Assembly (NCBI GenBank): GCA_030425945.1
Contig: JAUHZL010000001.1
Location: 1 to 47,623 of the forward strand
Direction: 5' to 3'
Length of the DNA: 47,623 nt
DNA from: Alphaproteobacteria bacterium
Lineage (GTDB): Bacteria > Pseudomonadota > Alphaproteobacteria > Rhodobacterales > Rhodobacteraceae
Shown here: positions 32,401 through 39,291 of the stretch, piece by piece
Layout of the letters: the number at the start of each line of letters is the position of its first letter
Numbering within the stretch: the first letter of the stretch is position 1
The notes under the pieces: generated by a model
Seen by the model: only the letters and a program-made list of their open reading frames with translations
Told to the model about the DNA's origin: nothing
Databases searched by the model: none
Translations under genes and position numbers: made by a program

Positions 32401-34467
32401 ATGGAGCAGACGATCGAACTGCCGGCGTTCCGCCGGTCGGCGGAGCTGCGGCCTGCCAGCATCGACCCGGAGACGCGCAGCGTCGAGGTGATCTGGTCGA
32501 CCGGCGCCCGGGTGCGGCGGGCCGCGCTCTTCGGCGAGCCGCATGACGAGGAGCTGAGCATGGCGCCCGAGCATGTGCGGCTCGAGCGGCTGAACGCGGG
32601 CGCGCCCTTCCTGAAGGTGCACGAGGCGCACGATCTCGACGCGGTGATCGGCTCGGTCGTGCCGGGCTCGGCGCGGATCGAGAACGGCCAAGGCATCGCC
32701 CGCATCCGGCTCTCGGAACGCGACGCCGTGGGCGACATCTGGCGCGACATCGAGGCCGGGCACATCCGAGCGGTCTCCATCGGCTACCAGGTCCACCGCT
32801 TCGAGATCTCCAAGCCCGACGGCCAGCGCGAACTCTGGCGCGCGGTGGACTGGACCCCGTTCGAGATCTCCGCCGTGCCCGTGGGCGCCGACCCCGCCGC
32901 CGGCTTCCGTTCCAACAGCGCACATCACGACTGCGTCCTCCATCGCCGGGACGCCCCCACCGAGCAAGGAGCATCCCCGATGACCGACAGGACTAAGACC
33001 CCGGCCGAGACGGCCGAGCAGAAGAGCACCACCACGGCAGCGCCCGAGGAGACGAGCATGACCGACGACAAGACCGGCGCTGCCGAACCGCAGACGCGCG
33101 CCGCCGACACGAAGCCCAAGGCGACGAAGCCCGTGCCCGACAATGCGCCGGAGGATCGCGCCCGCAGCGTCGACACGGACGCGCTGGTCAGCGAGGCCCG
33201 CGCGCAGGAGCGCGAGCGCGTCTCCACGATCCACGGCCTCGCCGACAAGCTCCATCTCGAACGTGGCTTCGCCGACGATCTGATCAAGCGTGGCGTCTCC
33301 ATCGACGAGGCGCGCCGGCTAATCCTCGACCAGGTGGCGGCGAAAGCGGACGAGACCCGGACCTTTTCCCATGTCTCGATCCCGCTCGGCGGGCGCGACG
33401 CCACGGTCACCCGGCGCGAGGCGATCTCGAGCGCACTCCTGCACCGCTACAGCCCGACGCTCTTCCCGCTGGAGGACGCCGCGCGCGAATACCGTGGCAT
33501 GACGCTGATGGAGCTCGCCCGCGAAAGCCTCGAGACGGCGGGCGCCAGCACCCGCGGCCTCTCGCGCGACGAGGTGGCGACCCGGGCGCTGCACTCGACT
33601 TCGGACTTCCCGGAGATCCTCGCCGCCGTGACCAACACGACGCTGCGCCAGGCCTACGAGGCCTATCCGCGGACCTTCCCGCTCTTCTGCCGGCAGGTGC
33701 TGGCCACCGACTTCAAGGCGATGCACCGGGTCCAGCTGGGCGAGGCGCCGCAGCTCCTGAAGGTCGGCGAAAGCGGCGAGTTCAAGCGCGGCACGCTGGG
33801 CGAGAGCAAGGAGAGCTACCGCATCGAGACGTACGGCCGCGTCGTCGCGATCACCCGGCAAGTGCTGATCAACGACGATCTCGACGCCTTCACCCGCATC
33901 CCGGCGATGTACGGCAACTCGATCGCGCAGCTGGAATCGGACGTGGTCTGGGACATCGTGACGTCAAACCCGGCCATGGCCGACGGCACGGCGCTGTTCC
34001 ACGCGACCCACAAGAACCTCGCCGGCAGCGGTGCGGCGCTCGGCGTCGACAGTGTGGGCCTCGCGCGGGCGGCGATGCGCAAGCAGACCGGCCTCGACAA
34101 GAAGACGGTCCTGAACATTCGCCCCGCCTTCCTGATCGTGCCGGCCGCGCTGGAGCTGAAGGCCGAGCAGCTGGTCGCCCAGAACCTCGTGCCCGCCCAG
34201 AGCGGCAATGTGGTGCCTCAGTCGATCCGCACGCTCTCGCCCATCGCCGAGCCGCGGCTCGATGCGGCCAGCGAGACGGCCTGGTATCTGGCGGCGAGCC
34301 CGAACCAGATCGACACCATCGAATACGCCTATCTCGAGGGCCAGCAGGGCGCCTACATCGAGACCCGCAACGGCTTCGACGTCGACGGTGTCGAGATCAA
34401 GTGCCGCCTCGACTTCGGCGCCAAGGCCATCGACTGGCGCGGCCTCTACAAGAACCCCGGCGCGTGA
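32401..34467 (+). CDS. Prohead protease-major capsid protein fusion
   Basis: A 688-residue polyprotein. Residues about 25-180 form an HK97-type prohead protease with FLKVHEAHD (His), IRAVSIGYQV (Ser) and FEISAVPVGADP. Residues about 190-330 are a Thr/Glu/Lys-rich scaffold-like region, and about 350-688 a major capsid domain with LRQAYEAYPRTFPLFCRQV and HATHKNLAGSG. Two internal ATGs (32980 and 33058) have good ribosome sites in frame and could yield a separate scaffold-capsid product. Cleavage between the parts is expected during maturation. Confidence 0.93.
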   Translation: MEQTIELPAFRRSAELRPASIDPETRSVEVIWSTGARVRRAALFGEPHDEELSMAPEHVRLERLNAGAPFLKVHEAHDLDAVIGSVVPGSARIENGQGIARIRLSERDAVGDIWRDIEAGHIRAVSIGYQVHRFEISKPDGQRELWRAVDWTPFEISAVPVGADPAAGFRSNSAHHDCVLHRRDAPTEQGASPMTDRTKTPAETAEQKSTTTAAPEETSMTDDKTGAAEPQTRAADTKPKATKPVPDNAPEDRARSVDTDALVSEARAQERERVSTIHGLADKLHLERGFADDLIKRGVSIDEARRLILDQVAAKADETRTFSHVSIPLGGRDATVTRREAISSALLHRYSPTLFPLEDAAREYRGMTLMELARESLETAGASTRGLSRDEVATRALHSTSDFPEILAAVTNTTLRQAYEAYPRTFPLFCRQVLATDFKAMHRVQLGEAPQLLKVGESGEFKRGTLGESKESYRIETYGRVVAITRQVLINDDLDAFTRIPAMYGNSIAQLESDVVWDIVTSNPAMADGTALFHATHKNLAGSGAALGVDSVGLARAAMRKQTGLDKKTVLNIRPAFLIVPAALELKAEQLVAQNLVPAQSGNVVPQSIRTLSPIAEPRLDAASETAWYLAASPNQIDTIEYAYLEGQQGAYIETRNGFDVDGVEIKCRLDFGAKAIDWRGLYKNPGA
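32966..32982 (+). promoter_or_regulatory. Internal ribosome site and start codon in the protease-capsid gene
   Basis: AAGGAG at 32966-32971 and ATG at 32980 (8-nt spacer), in frame at codon 194. A second pair, GAGGAG at 33046-33051 and ATG at 33058 (codon 220), follows. Internal initiation would produce capsid without the protease domain, raising its stoichiometry. It is seen only as a sequence pattern. Confidence 0.5.
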
Positions 34468-34501
34468 GCCGGGCCACCCCCAGACCCCTGATCCCTGATG
34501 C

Positions 34502-34527
34502 ACGGGCGGTCCCAATGGGCCGCCCGT
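34502..34527 (+). other. Stem-loop between capsid and decoration-protein genes
   Basis: ACGGGCGG (34502-34509) pairs with CCGCCCGT (34520-34527), with inner CCCA/TGGG pairs around a tiny loop. There is no T-run after it, so it is not a standard terminator. It could stabilise the upstream capsid mRNA or attenuate transcription. Confidence 0.5.
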
Positions 34528-34551
34528 CGTCGTATCCAAGAGGACCCCGCG

Positions 34552-34887
34552 ATGAAGAACTACGTCCAGCCCGGCAACACCCTCACCCTGACCGCGCCCT
34601 ACGCCGTGACCTCCGGCGACGGCCTGCTCGTGGGCTCGATCTTCGGCGTGGCCGCCGGCGATGCAGCAAGCGGCGCGACGGTCGAGGCGGCGCTCACCGG
34701 CGTCTTCGACCTCACCAAGATCGGCTCGCAGGCCTGGACCGTCGGCGCCAAGATCTACTGGGACGACACCAACAAGCGCTGCACGACCGTTGCCACCGAC
34801 AACACGCTCATCGGCGTCGCCGTCACGGCGGTGGCCGGCGGCGCGGGCGACACCATCGGCCGGGTGCGCCTGAACGGCAGCTTCTGA
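34552..34887 (+). CDS. DUF2190 capsid decoration/cement protein
   Basis: A 111-residue beta-rich protein: MKNYVQPGNTLTLTAPYAVT at the start, GDGLLVGSIFGVAAGDAASG next, then TVGAKIYWDDTNKRC and GVAVTAVAGGAGDTIGRVRL. This is the DUF2190 pattern of small capsid-stabilising proteins encoded beside the major capsid gene. AGAGG precedes the ATG. Confidence 0.92.
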   Translation: MKNYVQPGNTLTLTAPYAVTSGDGLLVGSIFGVAAGDAASGATVEAALTGVFDLTKIGSQAWTVGAKIYWDDTNKRCTTVATDNTLIGVAVTAVAGGAGDTIGRVRLNGSF

Positions 34888-35198
34888 TGACCGCCTTCGC
34901 CGCCGCCCTCGATGCGCTCTTCGCGGACGCGCATCTCGCGCGCGACGTGGTCTACACCGCCGAGGGCGGCGCGCCGTCACTGGTCCGGGCGATCCTGCGC
35001 CGGCCCGACGACGTCACCGGCTTCGGCGATGCGCGCATCTGGTCGGAAACCGCCCGGCTGGACCTGCGCTTCGCCGAGGTGGCGAACCCGCGCCCGGGTG
35101 ACCGCATCGAGATCGACGATGACGCCTTCCTCATCCAGGGCGAGCCTGTCCGCGACCGCGAGCGCCTCGTCTGGACAGTAGACCTGCGTCTGGCCTGA
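34887..35198 (+). CDS. Head-tail joining protein (gpFII-like)
   Basis: A 103-residue protein with strands around RARI-like LVRAILRRPDDVTGFG, LRFAEVANPRPGDRIEIDDD and FLIQGEPVRDRERLVWTVDL, the pattern of head-tail joining proteins of lambda-type phages. Start and stop overlap the neighbouring gene (TGATG). It probably docks the tail onto the head. Confidence 0.85.
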   Translation: MTAFAAALDALFADAHLARDVVYTAEGGAPSLVRAILRRPDDVTGFGDARIWSETARLDLRFAEVANPRPGDRIEIDDDAFLIQGEPVRDRERLVWTVDLRLA

Positions 35199-35203
35199 CC
35201 GCT

Positions 35204-35839
35204 ATGAAACTCAAGCTCGACATCACGCCCGATCTCGTCGCCGCCATGGCGGCAGAGGTGAAAGCCGGGGAGAAAGCCGTCACCGCCGCTATGCGCGAGG
35301 CCGGGACCGGGCTCAAGACCGCCTGGCGCGGTCAGATCACCGGCGCGGGGCTCGGCCGGCGGCTCGCCAACTCGATCCGGAGCCAGACCTATCCGAAGGC
35401 TGGCGAGAGCCTGAACGCTGCGGCGCTGGTCTGGTCCAAGGCCCCGGTCATCATCGGCGCCCATGATACCGGCCCGCTGATCCGCTCGAAGGATGGGTTC
35501 TGGCTGGCGATCCCGACCGAGGCCGCCGGTCGCGGCCTTCGCGGCGCCAAGCTCACCCCCGGCGAATGGGAACGCCGCCGCGGGCTCCGCCTGCGCTTCG
35601 TCTATCGCCGCAGGGGCCCGAGCTTGCTCGTCGCCGACCGTGCTCGGATCAATACCCGCGGCCAGGCGGTTGCGTCACGCTCAAAGACCGGGCGCAACCA
35701 GGTCACCGCACCGATCTTCCTGCTGGTCCCGCAGGTCAAGCTGCCCAAGCGGCTCGATCTGGACCGCGACGCCGAGCGAGCGCTCGACAGCGTGCCGGGG
35801 CTGATCGTGGCGAACTGGGTGGAGGAACGGTTCTCGTAA
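35204..35839 (+). CDS. DUF6441-like tail completion protein
   Basis: A 211-residue basic protein: an N-terminal helix (KAGEKAVTAAMREAGTGLKT), then LANSIRSQTYPKAG and a C-terminal VPQVKLPKRLDLDRDAERAL. I associate this with DUF6441; by position it corresponds to the gpZ/HK97 gp10-like tail completion protein. It follows the joiner gene after 5 nt. Confidence 0.82.
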   Translation: MKLKLDITPDLVAAMAAEVKAGEKAVTAAMREAGTGLKTAWRGQITGAGLGRRLANSIRSQTYPKAGESLNAAALVWSKAPVIIGAHDTGPLIRSKDGFWLAIPTEAAGRGLRGAKLTPGEWERRRGLRLRFVYRRRGPSLLVADRARINTRGQAVASRSKTGRNQVTAPIFLLVPQVKLPKRLDLDRDAERALDSVPGLIVANWVEERFS

Positions 35840-35918
35840 AGGCACTTCGAGAGCGTTGTTCCTGCTCGTCCAATTCCCCGATTGTCAGGAGCCTGAATGT
35901 AACTTCATAATCAAGAAC

Positions 35919-36662
35919 ATGAAGCGCCCCGAGCAGTTAATTGAACGATCCTACTCGATGATGATTGCCAGCTACTGGTTGGCCAGATGCGGCGTCCGTC
36001 ACGAAGGCAAGGCTGCGTCACCTCCTGCAGCTCTCGGAGTAAGCACGTGGAAAGCTGCATACGACAGTTTCTTCGATGCGATGGGTGATGGCCGCTCACA
36101 GACCCAATTCCGGAACAGCCTGAAAAATGCGCGAGATACGTTCGACATACTGTTCGATAACGGACGGATCGGATGGGTGGATCGCAACGGACAGCAACCG
36201 TCATTGAGCACCAATTTCACGCGGATCCATGAAGAGTGGAGGGATCGTTCCGATCAGGAGCTCGAGCGGTTCGTCCTCGGGCTTCATGCCGGTATGCCGG
36301 TCGCGGTGGATGGAAAAGCCCGTAGCCCAGAGGCGCGGACGGAGGGCGGCGAAAAGGTCTACGTCTCCCTGCGGCGCGAACGTGATCCGAAACTCAGAGA
36401 GGATGCCCTCGCGATCCATGGACTCGACTGTATGGCTTGCGGGTTCAACTTCGGCCGCGCGTATGGGGCTCTTGGTGAGGGCTTCATCGAAGTCCACCAT
36501 GTAGTTCCGATCGCCGAAGCAGGCAAAACGATCACCGACCCTGCGACGGACCTTGTAGTCCTCTGTTCGAATTGCCATCGCATGGTGCATCGGAAACGCA
36601 GCGTATGTCTCTCACTGGATGAATTGAAAGCGCATTTGAGGGTCCGCGGTTCGCATTCCTAA
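35919..36662 (+). CDS. HNH endonuclease (cargo between tail genes)
   Basis: A 247-residue protein. The C-terminal HNH domain has FIEVHHVVPIAEAG (about 188-201), DLVVLCSNCHRMVHR (about 209-223) and a Cys pair in LDCMACGFNFG, giving the zinc-supported beta-beta-alpha metal fold. The N-terminal 110 residues (ASYWLARCGV.., FRNSLKNARDTFDILF) resemble the front domain of a family of stand-alone HNH endonucleases of unknown target. Codons are more AT-rich and flanking gaps larger than for neighbours, so it is likely a later insertion. Not the packaging HNH. Confidence 0.85.
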   Translation: MKRPEQLIERSYSMMIASYWLARCGVRHEGKAASPPAALGVSTWKAAYDSFFDAMGDGRSQTQFRNSLKNARDTFDILFDNGRIGWVDRNGQQPSLSTNFTRIHEEWRDRSDQELERFVLGLHAGMPVAVDGKARSPEARTEGGEKVYVSLRRERDPKLREDALAIHGLDCMACGFNFGRAYGALGEGFIEVHHVVPIAEAGKTITDPATDLVVLCSNCHRMVHRKRSVCLSLDELKAHLRVRGSHS

Positions 36663-36743
36663 CTCGCGACCCAAGCTACGCATCACAAAACAGCTGTGGC
36701 GTTCGTCTGCCAATGAATGCCCTGGGCACAAAAGGAAGTGCTG

Positions 36744-37163
36744 GTGTCTACCGATCGCGAAACCATCCTCGCCGCGCTGCACGCGCGGCTTTCGGCGTTG
36801 CCCGCCACTGTCCTCCGCGGCGAGGCGCTGCCCGAGCGCGTGCCGTCTGAGGGTCTGCTGATCCTCCGCGACGGCGAGCCAGGCGATTCCGAGGTGACGC
36901 TGTCGCCGCTCGCCTACCATTATCAGCACCGCGCGGAAATCGAGGCAGTTGTGCAGGGCGCCGACCGTCACGGCACCTTCGACACGTTGACCGCCAGCCT
37001 CGGCGCTGTGCTCGCTGCGGACCGGACGCTGGGCGGGCTCTGCGAGTGGGCCGAGGCAGAAGCGCCGCGCCCCGTGGACCTACCGGTCGAGGGTGCGGCC
37101 AGCCTGAAGGCCGCCGTGATCCCGGTCGTCCTGCATTATTCCACGGCCGATCCGCTCGGCTAG
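36744..37163 (+). CDS. Minor tail protein, tail-terminator (gpU-like) position
   Basis: A 139-residue protein starting at GTG with GGAAG 6-8 nt upstream (an ATG at 36717 would add nine residues). It begins VSTDRETILAALHARLSALP and has a central LILRDGEPGDSEVTLSPLAYHY. Its position before the tail tube gene fits the tail terminator. Relatives are often annotated with an unrelated acyl-transferase label; no enzymatic motif is present. Confidence 0.75.
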   Translation: MSTDRETILAALHARLSALPATVLRGEALPERVPSEGLLILRDGEPGDSEVTLSPLAYHYQHRAEIEAVVQGADRHGTFDTLTASLGAVLAADRTLGGLCEWAEAEAPRPVDLPVEGAASLKAAVIPVVLHYSTADPLG

Positions 37164-37173
37164 ACCCGACGGC

Positions 37174-37620
37174 TCAGTTGCCGCGACAGGTGCCGTAGTA
37201 GCCGCCCGAGAAGTAACAGTATTCCAGCGCCACTCCGGCAGCGATCATTTGGGCAGCGATGTCGCGACCATCGGTGAGGAAGCACTGCCCGACAATCCGC
37301 CCGTACCGGTCGATGTCGCGCACGCGACAGGTCACGCTTTGTCCGGCGATGAGGCGCCTAAGAGTGGACGTCGCCGCTGATGCGCCGCGCTCGTCGCGTT
37401 CCGGAGCGTCGAGGCCCCAGACACGGATCGGCCGCTCAATGCCGCGAAGTGAGAAGGTGTCGCCGTCCGTCACATAGCGGACCGCGCCGCTCACGGTATT
37501 CGTTTGCCCCGATACGGGGCCCGCCGAAAGAACCATGACCGCGAGGACTGAAACGATCATCCAGATGATGACGCATCGACCGGAAATATTGAACAGGGAA
37601 TTGGGACGAGTACTGCGCAT
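37174..37620 (-). CDS. SNase-like (thermonuclease family) secreted nuclease, moron
   Basis: About 148 residues from the chosen ATG (two other starts lie within 18 nt upstream). A signal-anchor-like segment (VIIWMIVSVLAVMVLSAGPV) precedes the nuclease domain, with VRYVTDGDTFSLRG, IRVWGLDAPERDE and RDIDRYGRIVGQCF. These are the Asp/Glu/Arg positions of staphylococcal-nuclease folds. It lies on the opposite strand inside the tail operon, so it should be expressed independently, perhaps in lysogens. Exported DNase or periplasmic exclusion function is inferred. Confidence 0.85.
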   Translation of the reverse strand: MRSTRPNSLFNISGRCVIIWMIVSVLAVMVLSAGPVSGQTNTVSGAVRYVTDGDTFSLRGIERPIRVWGLDAPERDERGASAATSTLRRLIAGQSVTCRVRDIDRYGRIVGQCFLTDGRDIAAQMIAAGVALEYCYFSGGYYGTCRGN

Positions 37621-37685
37621 GAACTCCATGTGCGGCACGGCCTGACCAAACGCAACCGCGCTTCAACGAAATCAAGGAGATCACC

Positions 37686-38627
37686 ATGGCACGAGCCCAG
37701 GGGGCGCGGGCGCTGATGGCGCTTGCGTTCGAGACGACCTATGGCACGCCGCCTGCGAGCGGCTTCACCCGCATGCCCTTCGCCAGCACCTCGCTCGGCG
37801 CGGAGCAGCCGCTGCTGAACTCCGAGCTTCTCGGCTACGGCCGCGACCCGCTGGCGCCGATCAAGGACGCGGTCACGGCCGATGGCGACGTCGTCGTGCC
37901 GCTCGACGCCGAGGCTTTCGGGTTCTGGCTGAAGGCGGCCTTCGGGACACCGACGACCACCGGCGCGGAAGCGCCGTACACCCACGAGTTCCAGTCGGGG
38001 TCCTGGACGCTCCCCAGCATGTCGATCGAGACCGGCATGCCGGAGGTGCCGCGCTATGCGATGTACTCGGGTTGCGTGCTCGACCAGATTACCTGGCAGA
38101 TGCAGCGCTCCGGCCTGCTGACCGCCACGGCGCGGCTGGTGGCGCAGGGCGAGACGGTGGGCTCGACCACCAGCGCCGGAACGCCCGCAGCGCTGGAGCT
38201 CAAGCGCTTCGGCCATTTCAACGGGGCGATCACCCGCAACGGGTCCGCCCTCGGCAACGTGGTCTCGGCGGAGATCACCTATGCCAACAACCTCGACCGG
38301 ATCGAGACCATCCGCTCGGACGGCCGCATCGACGGTGCGGACCCCTCTATCGCGGCGCTGACCGGCCGTATCGAGGTGCGCTTCGCCGACCAGACGCTGG
38401 TGACGCAGGCGATCAACGGCGAGGCTTGCGAGATGGAATTCGCCTACGTCCTGCCCTCGGGCGAGAGCCTCACCTTCACCGTGCACGCCGTCTACCTGCC
38501 GCGCCCGCGGATCGAGATCTCCGGGCCGCAGGGCGTGCAGGCGACCTTCGACTGGCAGGCCGCCCGCGACAGCGTCGTCGGTCGGATGTGCACCGCCACC
38601 CTCGTGAACGATGTGGAGACGTATTGA
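37686..38627 (+). CDS. Phage tail tube protein
   Basis: A 313-residue beta-rich protein. Landmarks are FETTYGTPPASGFTRMPFAS at the start, the central SWTLPSMSIETGMPEVPRYA and the later VSAEITYANNLDRIETIRSDG (core ITYANNLDRIETIR). The C-terminal VYLPRPRIEISGPQGVQATF leads to a last strand. This is the tail tube pattern of alphaproteobacterial siphophages. AAGGAG lies 8 nt before the ATG; it overlaps the next start by one base. Confidence 0.9.
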   Translation: MARAQGARALMALAFETTYGTPPASGFTRMPFASTSLGAEQPLLNSELLGYGRDPLAPIKDAVTADGDVVVPLDAEAFGFWLKAAFGTPTTTGAEAPYTHEFQSGSWTLPSMSIETGMPEVPRYAMYSGCVLDQITWQMQRSGLLTATARLVAQGETVGSTTSAGTPAALELKRFGHFNGAITRNGSALGNVVSAEITYANNLDRIETIRSDGRIDGADPSIAALTGRIEVRFADQTLVTQAINGEACEMEFAYVLPSGESLTFTVHAVYLPRPRIEISGPQGVQATFDWQAARDSVVGRMCTATLVNDVETY

Positions 38628-39064
38628 TGCTGACGCTCGACCTGACCAATGCGCCGCGCTGGCATGACCTCGCCCCCGGTGTCCGGGTCCAACTCCGCCC
38701 GCTGACCACCGCGCTGATGGTGGCGACGCGCAGCGATCCGGCCGTAGAGGCGGTGCCAGAGGAGGCCTCCGATGAGGAGCGCGCCGTCGCGTTCGCCAAG
38801 GCGCTCGCGCGACGGGCGGTGCTCGCCTGGGAGGGCATCGGCGATGCGGACGGCACCCCCATCGAACCGGGCCCCGAGGCCATCGACGCGCTGCTCGACG
38901 TCTGGCCGATCTTCGAGGCCTTCCAGCTGACCTACGTCTCCAAGGGCCTGCTGCTGGAACAGGAAAAAAACGCCTCCGCGCTCTCGCCGATTGGTCCTTC
39001 GGCGGGGGCGACCGATACTGCGACGCCTGCCAAACGGCGTGCGAAGGCTGCCCGGCGCGCCTGA
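38627..39064 (+). CDS. Tail assembly chaperone, short form (gpG-like)
   Basis: A 145-residue protein (MLTLDLTNAPRWHDLAPGV.., IFEAFQLTYVSKGLLLEQEK) placed between tube and tape measure genes, like lambda gpG. It reads through GAA AAA AAC at codons 113-115. A -1 slip there yields the long gpG-T form. The zero-frame end is Ala/Lys-rich and ends at 39064. Confidence 0.9.
   Translation: MLTLDLTNAPRWHDLAPGVRVQLRPLTTALMVATRSDPAVEAVPEEASDEERAVAFAKALARRAVLAWEGIGDADGTPIEPGPEAIDALLDVWPIFEAFQLTYVSKGLLLEQEKNASALSPIGPSAGATDTATPAKRRAKAARRA
38965..39010 (+). promoter_or_regulatory. Programmed -1 ribosomal frameshift signal (A AAA AAC)
   Basis: The heptamer A AAA AAC (38965-38971) is phased as GAA AAA AAC in the gpG frame, the canonical X XXY YYZ arrangement. 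Downstream, CGCCGA/TCGGCG (38985-38990/38999-39004) forms a 6-bp stem. Alternatively 38971-38979 can pair with 39002-39010 (9 bp with one G-U). Either could stall the ribosome. Tail chaperone genes of long-tailed phages use exactly this mechanism. Confidence 0.85.
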
Positions 39065-39291
39065 ACCGGCTGCTCACGCATGAAGGCTGGCAGGTCTGGG
39101 ACCTTGTCGGTCGGCTCGGCGGTCAGCTGCGTGTCCTGCCCGGCGCCGTGATCGGCTGGGACATGTCGGCTGCGCTGCCGCTCGGTGACGCGCTCGGCGT
39201 GCCGCCGCTCGCCATGGCTGAACTGCTGCCCGTTATCGAAGCGGTGATGGTCTCCAAGCTCAACGAACAGATGGAACGTCCCGATGGCTGA
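38971..39291 (+). CDS. Tail assembly chaperone frameshift extension (gpT-like)
   Basis: The -1 frame from the slip site stays open for 106 codons to the TGA at 39289-39291, overlapping the tape measure start by 8 bp. No plausible start codon with a ribosome site lies near its beginning, so it is expected only as a fusion (about 221 residues). It carries a Cys cluster C-x2-C-x3-C-x2-C (in DRYCDACQTACEGCPARL), suited to zinc, then LTHEGWQVWDLVGRLGG and VIGWDMSAALPLGDALGV. Conserved-looking W and G positions support a real protein. Confidence 0.85.
   Translation, partial: RLRALADWSFGGGDRYCDACQTACEGCPARLNRLLTHEGWQVWDLVGRLGGQLRVLPGAVIGWDMSAALPLGDALGVPPLAMAELLPVIEAVMVSKLNEQMERPDG

Noticed and set aside
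30762..32780. 672-codon minus-strand open frame under the portal gene
   Set aside because: Antisense shadow of the portal protein, with random composition.
34502..34527. Intrinsic terminator after the capsid gene
   Set aside because: The stem is strong but no U-run follows and the downstream genes are needed for the virion, so it is recorded only as a stem-loop.
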